Assembly (NCBI RefSeq): GCF_900112525.1
Contig: NZ_FOMD01000003.1
Span: 705,952-769,951 of the forward strand
Source of the DNA: Klenkia taihuensis
GTDB lineage: Bacteria > Actinomycetota > Actinomycetes > Mycobacteriales > Geodermatophilaceae
Reading direction: 5' to 3'
DNA: 64,000 bases
The notes below the pieces were generated by a model. The model was not told the origin of the DNA. It did no database searches and worked only from the letters and a program-made list of their open reading frames with translations. Positions 7,314 to 15,299 of the stretch are shown here, in pieces. Both the position numbers and the translations under genes were made by a program. Positions within the stretch are counted from its first letter, which is position 1; the number at the start of each line of letters is the position of its first letter.

Positions 7314-9110
7314 ATGACCGTCAGCGCCGCTGCGACCCCGACGTCCCCGCCCGGCGGTCCGGTCCCGGTCGACACCGACGTCCTGGTCGTCGGCAGCGGG
7401 CCCGCCGGCTCGGCGGCCGCTCTCGCCCTGGCCACCTACGGGGTGCGGACGCTGGTCATCACCAAGTACGGCCGGCTGGCCGACACCCCCCGCGCGCACA
7501 TCACCAACCAGCGCACGATGGAGGTGCTGCGCGACCTCGGTGTCGAGGAGGAGGTCGCCGCCGAGGCCGCCCCGCAGGAGCTGATGGGCAACCTCGTCTA
7601 CTGCACCTCCATCGCCGGCGAGGAGCTCGGCCGCCTGCACAGCTGGGGCACCCGCCCCGACCGGCTGGCCGACTACACCGCCGCCTCCCCCACCCGCATC
7701 TGCGACATGCCGCAGGACCTGATGGAGCCGGTGCTGCTGCACAACGCGCAGTCCCGCGGGGCGAAGGTCCGCTTCGACACCGAGTACCTGTCGCTGACCC
7801 AGGACGACGACGGGGTCACCGTGCGGGTCCGGGACCGGGTGCGCGGCGACGAGTACGACATCCGGGCCCGCTACGTCATCGGCGCCGACGGCGGCCGGTC
7901 CCAGGTCGCCACCGACATCGGGTTGCCGCTGGACGGCCAGATGGGGGTCGGCGGGTCCATCAACATCGTCTTCGAGGCCGACCTCACCCACCTGGTCGCC
8001 GACCGCCCGTCGGTCCTCTACTGGGTGCTGCAGCCCGGCGCCGACGTCGGCGGCATCGGCGCGGGCCTGGTGCGCATGGTCCGGCCGTGGCACCGCTGGC
8101 TCATCGTGTGGGGCTACGACATCAACGGTCCGGCGCCGGACCTCACCGAGGAGTACGCGCTGTCGATCGTGCGCAAGCTCATCGGCGACGACGACGTCCC
8201 CGTGCGCATCGAGTCCTCCTCCGCCTGGACGGTCAACCACCTCTACGCCGAGCAGTACTCCTCGGGCCGGGTCTTCTGCGCCGGCGACGCCGTCCACCGG
8301 CACCCGCCGTCGAACGGGCTGGGCTCCAACACCTCCATCCAGGACTCCTACAACCTGGCGTGGAAGCTCGCCGCGGTCATCAAGGGCCAGGCCGGCCCCG
8401 GTCTGCTGGAGACCTACTCGGTCGAGCGCTCCCCCGTCGGCAAGCAGATCGTCGACCGGGCGAACCAGTCCATCGGCGACACCGCCCGGATCTTCGACGC
8501 CCTGGGCCTGCTGTCCACCGAGGACCCGGAGGAGATGGTCGCCCACATGGCCGCCCGCACCGAGGCGACGCCGGAGGCGGAGAAGCAGCGGGCGGCGCTG
8601 CGCGAGGCCATCGCGTTCAAGGACTACGAGTTCAACTGCCACGGCGTGGAGATGGACCAGCGCTACGCGTCGGCCGCCGTCGTCCCCGACGGCACGCCGC
8701 CCGAGGAGCCCACCCGCGACCCGGAGCTGTACTCGCACGCCACCTCGCGCCCCGGCGCGAAGCTGCCGCACGCCTGGCTGACCGCCGACCACCGCCGTCA
8801 GGTCTCGACGCTGGACCTGGTCGGGCACGGCCGGTTCACCGTCGTCACCGGCATCGGCGGCGAGGGCTGGGTGTCCGCGGCCGGGACCGTCGGCGCCGAC
8901 CTCGGCCTGGAGGTGGCGACGGCGCTGATCGGCCCCGGCCGGGCGCACGACGACCTGTACGGCGACTGGGCCCGCGTCCGCGGCGTCGCCGACGGCGGCG
9001 CCCTGCTGGTGCGCCCCGACGGCTACGTCGCGGCCCGCTGGGCACAGCCCGCCGAGGACCCGGCCGCCGCGCTCGGCGAGGCCCTGCGCACCGTGCTGGA
9101 CCGGGCATGA
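7314..9110 (+). CDS. FAD-dependent phenol/resorcinol-type hydroxylase
   Basis: A group A flavoprotein monooxygenase of 598 residues. GSGPAGSAAALALA (about 23-36) binds the FAD ADP moiety. The DG motif is in YVIGADGGRSQV, and the GD motif is in FCAGDAVHRHPPSNGLG with the following SNTSIQDSYNLAWKLA helix. A C-terminal thioredoxin-like region follows, as in TfdB and phenol 2-monooxygenase. It is translationally coupled (ATGA) to hydroxyquinol 1,2-dioxygenase. It therefore probably makes hydroxyquinol (1,2,4-trihydroxybenzene) from resorcinol or a related phenol, as the RolH protein does in Corynebacterium glutamicum. The ATG at 7314 follows GGAGGAAG. The exact phenol cannot be told from sequence. 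Confidence 0.88.
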   Translation: MTVSAAATPTSPPGGPVPVDTDVLVVGSGPAGSAAALALATYGVRTLVITKYGRLADTPRAHITNQRTMEVLRDLGVEEEVAAEAAPQELMGNLVYCTSIAGEELGRLHSWGTRPDRLADYTAASPTRICDMPQDLMEPVLLHNAQSRGAKVRFDTEYLSLTQDDDGVTVRVRDRVRGDEYDIRARYVIGADGGRSQVATDIGLPLDGQMGVGGSINIVFEADLTHLVADRPSVLYWVLQPGADVGGIGAGLVRMVRPWHRWLIVWGYDINGPAPDLTEEYALSIVRKLIGDDDVPVRIESSSAWTVNHLYAEQYSSGRVFCAGDAVHRHPPSNGLGSNTSIQDSYNLAWKLAAVIKGQAGPGLLETYSVERSPVGKQIVDRANQSIGDTARIFDALGLLSTEDPEEMVAHMAARTEATPEAEKQRAALREAIAFKDYEFNCHGVEMDQRYASAAVVPDGTPPEEPTRDPELYSHATSRPGAKLPHAWLTADHRRQVSTLDLVGHGRFTVVTGIGGEGWVSAAGTVGADLGLEVATALIGPGRAHDDLYGDWARVRGVADGGALLVRPDGYVAARWAQPAEDPAAALGEALRTVLDRA

Positions 9111-9976
9111 CCGGAGAGCTGTTCAGCGAGGAGCGCTCGGCCGAGGTCGTCGCCGGGAGCTTCGCCGGCACGCCCGACCCCCGGCTGCGCCAGGTGATGA
9201 CGTCGCTCGTGCGGCACCTGCACGACTTCGTCAAGGACGTCGAGCTCACCGAGGAGGAGTGGGGGGCCGCGATCGACTTCCTCACCCGCACCGGGCAGAC
9301 CTGCACCCCGGTGCGGCAGGAGTTCATCCTGCTGTCGGACGTCCTGGGGGTCTCGATGCTGGTCGAGACCATCAACCACCGCACCGGCGGCACGGCCACC
9401 GAGTCCACCGTGCTGGGCCCCTTCCACATGGTCGCCTCCCCGCCGCGGGAGCTGGGCGACGACATCGCCCTGGACGGCAAGGGCACCCCCTGCCTGGTGT
9501 CCGGGCAGGTCACCGGGCAGGACGGCGAACCGCTGGCCGGCGCCACGGTGGACGTCTGGCAGACCAACGAGGACGGCTTCTACGACGTCCAGCAGCCCGA
9601 CGTCCAGCCGCCGGGCAACCTGCGCGGGATCTTCACCACCGACGACGACGGCCGGTTCTGGTTCCGCTCGGTGGTGCCGCGCTTCTACCCGATCCCCGAC
9701 GACGGCCCGGTCGGTCGGCTGCTGGCCGCCACCGGCCGGCACCCCAACCGCCCGGCGCACCTGCACTTCATCGCCGAGGCCGCCGGGCACCGGCCGGTCA
9801 CCACCCACGTCTTCGTCGCCGACTCCCCCTACCTGGACTCCGACGCGGTCTTCGGCGTCAAGGACTCCCTGGTCCGCGACACCCCCGAGGTCGACGACCC
9901 GGAGCGGGCACGGGAGCTGGGGCTGCCCAACCCCTTCCGCACCCTGACCTTCGACCTGTCCCTGCTGCGGGCATGA
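9107..9976 (+). CDS. Hydroxyquinol 1,2-dioxygenase (intradiol)
   Basis: A non-haem Fe(III) intradiol dioxygenase of 289 residues. It has the N-terminal dimerisation helices (about 1-100) and a beta-sandwich core. The four iron ligands are visible as Tyr159 (GFYDV), Tyr194 (RFYPIP) and His218/His220 (RPAHLHF). The spacing matches the hydroxyquinol branch. The product would be maleylacetate, the substrate of the next gene's enzyme. The start ATG overlaps the monooxygenase stop and the stop overlaps the next start (ATGA both times), so the three are translated together. Catechol 1,2-dioxygenase is the main alternative, but the neighbouring maleylacetate reductase favours hydroxyquinol. Confidence 0.92.
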   Translation: MTGELFSEERSAEVVAGSFAGTPDPRLRQVMTSLVRHLHDFVKDVELTEEEWGAAIDFLTRTGQTCTPVRQEFILLSDVLGVSMLVETINHRTGGTATESTVLGPFHMVASPPRELGDDIALDGKGTPCLVSGQVTGQDGEPLAGATVDVWQTNEDGFYDVQQPDVQPPGNLRGIFTTDDDGRFWFRSVVPRFYPIPDDGPVGRLLAATGRHPNRPAHLHFIAEAAGHRPVTTHVFVADSPYLDSDAVFGVKDSLVRDTPEVDDPERARELGLPNPFRTLTFDLSLLRA

Positions 9977-11037
9977 GGTCCTTCACCTACGCCGCGCTGC
10001 CGATGCGGGTGGTGTTCGGCCCGGGGTCCATCGCGCAGCTGCCCGACGAGGTCGCCGCCCTCGGCCTCACCCGCGTCCTGGTGCTGTGCTCCCCCGAGCA
10101 GGAGGAGACCGGCCGGCAGGTCGCCGCCGCCCTGGGCGACCGCGCCGCCGGCGTGCTCGCCGAGGCGCGCATGCACGTGCCGGTCGAGGTGGCCCGCGCC
10201 GCCCGCGACCGCGCCGCCGAGCTGGGCGCCGACGGCTGCGTGGCCGTCGGCGGCGGCTCGGCCGTCGGGCTGGGCAAGGCCGTCGCCCTCGAGCACGGCC
10301 TGCCCGTCATCGCCGTGCCCACCACCTACGCCGGTTCGGAGATGACCCCGGTGTGGGGACTGACCGAGGGAGGGGCCAAGCGCACCGGCCGCGACCGGCG
10401 GGTGCTGCCGGTGTCGGTGGTCTACGACCCCGAGCTGACCACCACCCTGCCGGTGGGGATGTCGGTGACCAGCGGCATCAACGCCCTCGCCCACGCCGTG
10501 GAGGGCCTGTACGCACCGGACGCCACGCCCATCGTGTCGCTGATGGCCGCCGACGGCGCCCGCGCCCTGCTCGGCGCCCTCCCCCGGCTCGTCGCCGACC
10601 CGGCCGACCTCGACGCCCGCGGCGACGCCCAGTACGGCGCCTGGCTGTGCGGCGCCGTCCTCGGGGCGACGACCATGTCGCTGCACCACAAGCTCTGCCA
10701 CGCCCTGGGTGGCACCCTCGACCTCCCGCACGCACCCACCCACACCGTCGTCCTGCCGCACGCCCTGGCCTACAACGCGCCGGCCGCACCCGAGGCCGCG
10801 GCCGCCGTGTCCGCGGCGCTGGGCGGCGCGGCCGACCCGGCGCGGGCGTTGTGGGACCTGGTCGGGGACCTGGGCGCCCCGCGGTCCCTCGCCGAGCTCG
10901 GCATGGCCGCGTCCGACGTCGACCGCATCGCCGACCAGGTGCTGGCCGCGCCCTACGGCAACCCTCGCGAAGTCACCCGCGAGGGTCTGACCGCGCTGCT
11001 GCAGCGGGCCTGGGCGGGCGGGCCCCCGGCCGCCTGA
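9973..11037 (+). CDS. Maleylacetate reductase (iron-type alcohol dehydrogenase family)
   Basis: A protein of 354 residues that begins MRSFTYAALPMRVVFGPG, a typical start for maleylacetate reductases. The nucleotide-binding VAVGGGSAVGLGKAVAL lies near 90-105. The AVPTTYAGSEMTPVWGLTE segment and SLHHKLCHALGG and LPHALAYNAP further on are family marks. It reduces maleylacetate to 3-oxoadipate with NAD(P)H and so completes the hydroxyquinol branch. The enzymes that take 3-oxoadipate to acetyl-CoA and succinyl-CoA are not in this window. Confidence 0.92.
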   Translation: MRSFTYAALPMRVVFGPGSIAQLPDEVAALGLTRVLVLCSPEQEETGRQVAAALGDRAAGVLAEARMHVPVEVARAARDRAAELGADGCVAVGGGSAVGLGKAVALEHGLPVIAVPTTYAGSEMTPVWGLTEGGAKRTGRDRRVLPVSVVYDPELTTTLPVGMSVTSGINALAHAVEGLYAPDATPIVSLMAADGARALLGALPRLVADPADLDARGDAQYGAWLCGAVLGATTMSLHHKLCHALGGTLDLPHAPTHTVVLPHALAYNAPAAPEAAAAVSAALGGAADPARALWDLVGDLGAPRSLAELGMAASDVDRIADQVLAAPYGNPREVTREGLTALLQRAWAGGPPAA

Positions 11038-11054
11038 CGCACGACCCGGCAGGC

Positions 11055-11073
11055 CCCCCCGTCGGCCGGGGGG
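11055..11073 (+). terminator. Hairpin downstream of the hydroxyquinol operon
   Basis: Six C residues (11055-11060) face six G residues (11068-11073) around GTCGGCC, 18 bases after the maleylacetate reductase stop. It is a plausible terminator, though no T-run follows. Confidence 0.4.
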
Positions 11074-11161
11074 ACGAACCCGCGATCGCCGCCCCCGTTT
11101 GCGGGACGACGGCTCCCGGAACAGGGTGGTGGGGTCAACGACGTCGCACCCGGGGAGCGCC

Positions 11162-11902
11162 GTGCCCGACCGAGGTCCCGGGGTGGACGAGCACGGCCCG
11201 TCCGGTGTCCGCGACAGGTTCTGCGACGCACTGGCCGCCGGTGCCCACGCCGCCGACGCGTCGCCGCGGCTCGCCGACCGTCTGTGCGCGGCGTGCGTGG
11301 GGGTGCTGCCCTTCGCCGGCGCCGGCCTGAGCTTCGGGTTCCGGGTCGACGGGCGGTTGCCCCTGGGGGCCAGCGACGCGGTGGCCGCGACCGCCGAGCG
11401 GCTGCAGTTCACCACCGGCACCGGGCCGTGCTCCACGGCCCAGCGCACCCGCTCGGAGGTCGTCGTCTCGGAGCAGGAGATCGGCGACCGGTGGCCGGGC
11501 TACGCCGCACGCCTGCGCGAGCACACCACCTACCGGAGCGCGGTCGCCGTGCCGGTGGGCGGCCCGCTCGCCGGGGCCGTGGTGCTCGACCTGTACAGCA
11601 CCCGCCCGGACCGGCCCGCCGCCGGCCTCCTGGAGGACGTGCGCACCGTCGCCGCCGTCGTCGGCGAGGAGCTGGCCACCGTCCTCGGCGCCGGCGACCG
11701 CCCCGCGCTGGGGCTGCCCGATGCGCTGCAGACCGCCGCCGTCGCCGCGCGGCAGCAGGTCTGGGTGGCCGTGGGCGCCCTGGCCCAGCGCCAGGGCACC
11801 GACGCCGCCGGCGCCCTCGCCCTGCTGCGCGGGCTGGCGTTCGCCCACGACCTGGACCTGGAGACCGCCGCGGACCGCGTGGTCCGCGACGAGCTGGGCT
11901 GA
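11162..11902 (+). CDS. GAF and ANTAR domain regulator
   Basis: A soluble protein of 246 residues. A GAF-type sensor (about 25-180) contains FTTGTGPCSTAQRT, VAVPVGGPLAGAVVLDLYS and a helical linker. The C-terminal three-helix bundle (about 185-246) contains AARQQVWVAVGALAQRQG and AGALALLRGLAFAH, and resembles an ANTAR RNA-binding domain. GTG 11162 is chosen because GGGGAG lies just upstream and the longer frame adds no conserved sequence. ANTAR proteins act by transcription antitermination, and many actinobacteria carry several GAF-ANTAR paralogues. No target hairpin was identified here. Confidence 0.8.
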   Translation: MPDRGPGVDEHGPSGVRDRFCDALAAGAHAADASPRLADRLCAACVGVLPFAGAGLSFGFRVDGRLPLGASDAVAATAERLQFTTGTGPCSTAQRTRSEVVVSEQEIGDRWPGYAARLREHTTYRSAVAVPVGGPLAGAVVLDLYSTRPDRPAAGLLEDVRTVAAVVGEELATVLGAGDRPALGLPDALQTAAVAARQQVWVAVGALAQRQGTDAAGALALLRGLAFAHDLDLETAADRVVRDELG

Positions 11903-11991
11903 GGGCCACCCGCGAGCCGGCCGGCGGGCACGCCGGGCGGCGTGCGGCACCGTCCGGTTCCTGTACGTCGTAAGAAATCTTCGACGGAACC

Positions 11992-12017
11992 GGTTTTACG
12001 CCGTACGAACCCGGGCA
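11992..12017 (+). promoter_or_regulatory. Possible stress-sigma (SigF/SigB-type) promoter for the PRC-barrel gene
   Basis: GGTTT (11992-11996), a 16-base spacer and GGGCA (12013-12017) match the actinobacterial SigF-type pattern GGTTT-N16-GGGTA except for one base. The predicted transcript start is about 120 bases before the gene. An imperfect inverted repeat (GGTTC-C-TGTACG at 11956-11967 and CGTAC-GAACC at 12002-12011) surrounds it. The 243-base gap 11903-12145 has no other feature. Confidence 0.4.
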
Positions 12018-12145
12018 CCCGCCCTGTCAACCGGTCGAGTTGAGATCGCAGCTCCCGGTGACCGGACGGCTCAGCCGCCACGTCCCAGCCTCCTGGACCA
12101 CCCCGCACCGGGGTGCCCTCGGGCTGCCCTCCCCAAGGAGAACCA

Positions 12146-12964
12146 GTGATCACCGAGCAGGACATCACCACCGTCATCGGCGCCACCGCCGTCGACAGCG
12201 ACGGCGACAAGATCGGCACCGTCTCCGAGGTCTACCTCGACGACCAGTCCGGTCGTCCCGAGTGGGCCACCGTGAAGACCGGCCTGTTCGGCACCAAGGA
12301 GACCTTCGTCCCGCTGGCCCAGGCCCAGCTGTCCGGGGAGGAGCTCCGCTTCCCGTACGACAAGGCCACCGTCAAGGACGCCCCGACCATCGAGGCCGAG
12401 GGCCACCTGTCCCCCGCCGAGGAGAGCGAGCTCTACCGCTACTACGGCATCGCCGACGGCACCGCCGGCGACCGCGGCACCACCGACGCGACCGCGGGCA
12501 CCACCGCCCCCCGCCCCGGTGTCGCCGACGACCGCCGCGAGGGCACCGTCGGGCACGACACCTCCGGGCCCACCACCGACGACGCCATGACCCGCTCCGA
12601 GGAGCGGCTGCAGGTCGGCACCGAGGCCGTGGAGACCGGTCGGGCCCGGCTGCGCAAGCACGTGGTCACGGAGAACGTCACCCGCACGGTCCCGGTCTCC
12701 CACGAGGAGGTCCGCATCGAGCGCGAGCCCATCACCGACGCCAACCGCGGCGACGCCCTCGACGGCCCCGCGCTGTCGGAGGAGGAGCACGAGGTCACCC
12801 TGCACGCCGAGCGCCCCGTGGTGGCCAAGGAGACCGTCCCCGTCGAGCGCGTGCGGCTGTCCACCGAGACCGTCACCGACCAGGCGCAGGTCAGCGAGCA
12901 GGTCGCGCACGAGGAGATCGAGCAGGTCGAGGGCGACGTCCGCCGCACCGACCGCGACCGCTGA
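12146..12964 (+). CDS. PRC-barrel and DUF2382 domain stress protein
   Basis: A protein of 272 residues. The N-terminal PRC-barrel (about 1-75) contains GATAVDSDGDKIGTVSEVYLD and GRPEWATVKTG. A Thr/Gly-rich linker (about 105-150) follows, then a DUF2382 (YsnF/AvaK-type) domain (about 150-270) with SEERLQVGTEAVETGRARLR and VPVERVRLSTETV. The start is GTG 12146, with AAGGAG seven bases upstream. Such proteins are usually general-stress proteins of unknown mechanism in actinobacteria, which fits the possible SigF-type promoter. The next gene follows after 32 bases and is probably co-transcribed. Confidence 0.85.
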   Translation: MITEQDITTVIGATAVDSDGDKIGTVSEVYLDDQSGRPEWATVKTGLFGTKETFVPLAQAQLSGEELRFPYDKATVKDAPTIEAEGHLSPAEESELYRYYGIADGTAGDRGTTDATAGTTAPRPGVADDRREGTVGHDTSGPTTDDAMTRSEERLQVGTEAVETGRARLRKHVVTENVTRTVPVSHEEVRIEREPITDANRGDALDGPALSEEEHEVTLHAERPVVAKETVPVERVRLSTETVTDQAQVSEQVAHEEIEQVEGDVRRTDRDR

Positions 12965-12996
12965 CCCCCTCCCCCACCCCCAGATCGGAGATCCCC

Positions 12997-13731
12997 GTGT
13001 CGTCGCTCCGCGACTCCTTCACCACCCTGCTGGACACGGTCGTCCAGTTCCTGCCCAAGCTGGTCGGCTTCCTGCTGATCCTGGTCATCGGCTACGTCAT
13101 CGCCAAGGCCCTGCAGAAGATCATCGACAAGGTCCTCGAGAAGGTCGGCTTCGACCACGCCGTCGAGCGCGGCGGCATCAAGAAGGCCCTCGCCCGCTCC
13201 CAGTACGACGCCTCGGACATCCTGGCCCGGATCGTCTTCTACGCCGTGATGCTCTTCGTGCTGTCCACCGCGTTCGGCGTCTTCGGGCAGAACCCGATCA
13301 GTGACTACCTGTCGGCGATCATCGGCTACCTGCCCAAGGTGTTCGTGGCCATCCTCATCCTGGTCATCGCCTCCGCCATCGCCGCCGGCGCCAAGCTGCT
13401 GGTCCAGAACACCCTCGGCGGGCTGTCCTACGGCCGCATCCTGGCCAACGTGGCCTCGACCGTGATCCTGGCCCTGGGCGTGATCGCCGCTCTCGACCAG
13501 CTCGAGATCGCGCAGAACGTCGTCAACGCCGTCCTCTACGCCACCCTGGCCGCCGTCGTCGGCATCGCCGTGGTCGCGATCGGCGGCGGTGGCATCGCCC
13601 CCATGCGCCAGCGGTGGGAGTCCACCCTCGCCAAGGTCGAGGCCGAGGCCCCCGACGCCCGGCGCGAGGTGCAGAGCACCGGCTCCCCGGTCGACGCCGT
13701 CCGCACCGAGGCGCAGCGCTACACCACCTGA
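12997..13731 (+). CDS. TM-helix repeat membrane protein (CmpX / mechanosensitive-channel-like)
   Basis: A membrane protein of 244 residues with about five hydrophobic segments: LVGFLLILVIGYVIAKAL near 17-34, IVFYAVMLFVLSTAFGVF, VFVAILILVIASAIAAGAKL, VASTVILALGVIAAL, and a final TLAAVVGIAVVAIGGG. Amphipathic stretches alternate with the helices. The arrangement fits the conserved TM-helix repeat of CmpX and MscS-related small proteins, without the MscS beta domain. GTG 12997 lies eight bases after GGAG. A role in membrane tension or osmotic stress is the usual guess; nothing here proves channel activity. Confidence 0.75.
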   Translation: MSSLRDSFTTLLDTVVQFLPKLVGFLLILVIGYVIAKALQKIIDKVLEKVGFDHAVERGGIKKALARSQYDASDILARIVFYAVMLFVLSTAFGVFGQNPISDYLSAIIGYLPKVFVAILILVIASAIAAGAKLLVQNTLGGLSYGRILANVASTVILALGVIAALDQLEIAQNVVNAVLYATLAAVVGIAVVAIGGGGIAPMRQRWESTLAKVEAEAPDARREVQSTGSPVDAVRTEAQRYTT

Positions 13732-13739
13732 CCCACCCC

Positions 13740-13779
13740 GCGGCGGGGCACACCGGGTCCGCCCGGGGTGCCCCGCCGC
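13740..13779 (+). other. Long GC hairpin between two stress genes
   Basis: GCGGCGGGGCAC from 13740 pairs with GTGCCCCGCCGC ending at 13779, with a further inner CCGGG/CCCGG stem. It starts eight bases after the preceding stop and ends 19 bases before the next start, so it may end or attenuate transcription or protect the mRNA 3' end. Confidence 0.45.
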
Positions 13780-13798
13780 TCCCCGTCGAGGAGCAGAC

Positions 13799-14204
13799 AT
13801 GGACCGCCCGTCCCGCACCGAGGACGACCGACCCGCACCACTCGTCCGGTCCGAGGAACGGCTCGAGGTCAGCACCGAGGCCGTGCCCGTCCGCCGGGCC
13901 GTGCTGCGCGTCCGGACCACCACCGAGCAGGTCATGGTGCCGGTGACCGTCACCCGCCAGCACGCCTACCTGGGAGCACCTGGACGTCGACCCCGGCACC
14001 GCTGTGCCGGTGCCGACCGCGGAGCTGCTGACCGGGGCCACCGGCGACTGGGTGGTGCTCACCCAGGACGAGCCCGTCGTCACCACGCGCCCCGTCCCCG
14101 TCGAACGGGTCCGGCTGGTCACGGAGTGGGTGACCGGGACGCAGGAGGTGACCGCCACCCTGGCGCACGAGGAGGTCGTGCAGGATCTCCCCCGCCGACC
14201 CTGA
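13799..14204 (+). pseudogene. DUF2382-type gene broken by a one-base insertion
   Basis: The ATG at 13799, preceded by GAGGAG, opens a frame reading RSEERLEVSTEAVPVRRAVL. This matches the DUF2382 domain of the gene at 12146. Homology is then lost near 13971. The matching second half (PVPVERVRLVTEWVTG, TLAHEEVV) continues in another frame to TGA 14204. Removing one G from the GGG at 13972-13974 restores one reading frame through HAYLEHLDVDPG and gives a protein of about 134 residues. This is either a recent frameshift or a sequencing indel. As written, the first frame reads on out of frame to 14500, well into the TetR gene. Confidence 0.7.
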
Positions 14205-14315
14205 CCGGGTGCTCCGCCCGGGTGGGTGCCCTCACGCTTGCGCCGGCGGGTGCGGGGGCAGACCCCGTGCGGGGTCGTGGGACCGCGACCCCGGCGACGA
14301 GGCGGGAGGGGCACC

Positions 14316-15179
14316 ATGCCGGGACCGGACGAGCCCTCCGGCGAGACCGCCGACACGCCGGTCGGGGCCCGGGACGTCGGGGCCACGATCAGCGGCGGCA
14401 TCACCGCGCCCGACCACCCCGACGACCCGGACCTGCCGGAGAACCGCGATCGCCGACCGGCGCAGGACCCGCCCGGGGTGCGGCCGCTCGGCGCCCGTGA
14501 GCCGCTCACCCGCGACCGCATCGTCGCCGCCGCCGTCGACTACGTCGACACCCACGGGCTCCCCGCCCTCACCATGCGACGGCTCGGCGCCCGCCTCGGG
14601 GTCGAGGCCATGGCGCTCTACCACTACGTCCCCAGCCGCGACGACCTGCTCGACGCCGTCGTCGAGCGCGTGGTCGACGAGCTCTTCGACGACGCGGAGG
14701 TGCACCTCGAACCGGTCCGCGGCTGGCAGGACTACCTCCAGCGCCTCGCCCACGGCGTGCGCCGCAGCGCCCTCGCCCACCCCGCGCTCTTCCCGCTGGT
14801 CGCCACCCGGCCGCCGGCCGCGCCGTGGGTGCGGCCCCCGCTGCGCAGCCTCCGGTGGATCGACTCCTTCCTCACGGCGCTGCGCACCCACGGCTTCGAC
14901 GACGAGCAGACCGTCGTCGCCTACCGGGCCTACACCAGCTTCCTGCTCGGCCACCTGCTGCTGGAGGTCGCCCAGCGCGGCGTCGCCATCAACGCCGTCG
15001 ACGACCCCCACGGCGCCCGCGACACCCTCCCCGACGACGCGCTCGCCGAGCACCGCGCCATCGTCGACCTCCGCCACCTCCTCGCCCTCGACGAGACCGT
15101 CACCGAGTTCGAGGAGTCGCTGGAGAGCCTCATCGAGCGCCTGGACGCGATGGTCAAGGACGGCGCCGACCACCTCTGA
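14316..15179 (+). CDS. TetR family transcriptional regulator with a long N-terminal extension
   Basis: A protein of 287 residues. The DNA-binding domain (about 68-125) contains TRDRIVAAAVDYVDTHG, LTMRRLGARLGVEAMALYHY and the following SRDDLLDAVVERVVDEL helix, typical of TetR proteins with a TetR_C ligand domain. Residues 1-65 are Pro/Asp/Gly-rich, look disordered and are not part of the normal fold. The ATG at 14316 is backed by GGGAGGGG; a start nearer the helix-turn-helix would remove the extension. The target is unknown. It stands alone between stress and signalling genes and may control itself. Confidence 0.85.
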   Translation: MPGPDEPSGETADTPVGARDVGATISGGITAPDHPDDPDLPENRDRRPAQDPPGVRPLGAREPLTRDRIVAAAVDYVDTHGLPALTMRRLGARLGVEAMALYHYVPSRDDLLDAVVERVVDELFDDAEVHLEPVRGWQDYLQRLAHGVRRSALAHPALFPLVATRPPAAPWVRPPLRSLRWIDSFLTALRTHGFDDEQTVVAYRAYTSFLLGHLLLEVAQRGVAINAVDDPHGARDTLPDDALAEHRAIVDLRHLLALDETVTEFEESLESLIERLDAMVKDGADHL

Positions 15180-15299
15180 CCGCACCGGTCCCGCTGCCGC
15201 GCGGCCCGCGGTGCTCGACCCGCCCACGGTCGTGCGCGACCATGTCGTGCAGCCCGTGCCGACCTCCGGCGCGGGACGACGGGGAGGACGTGGCGCACA

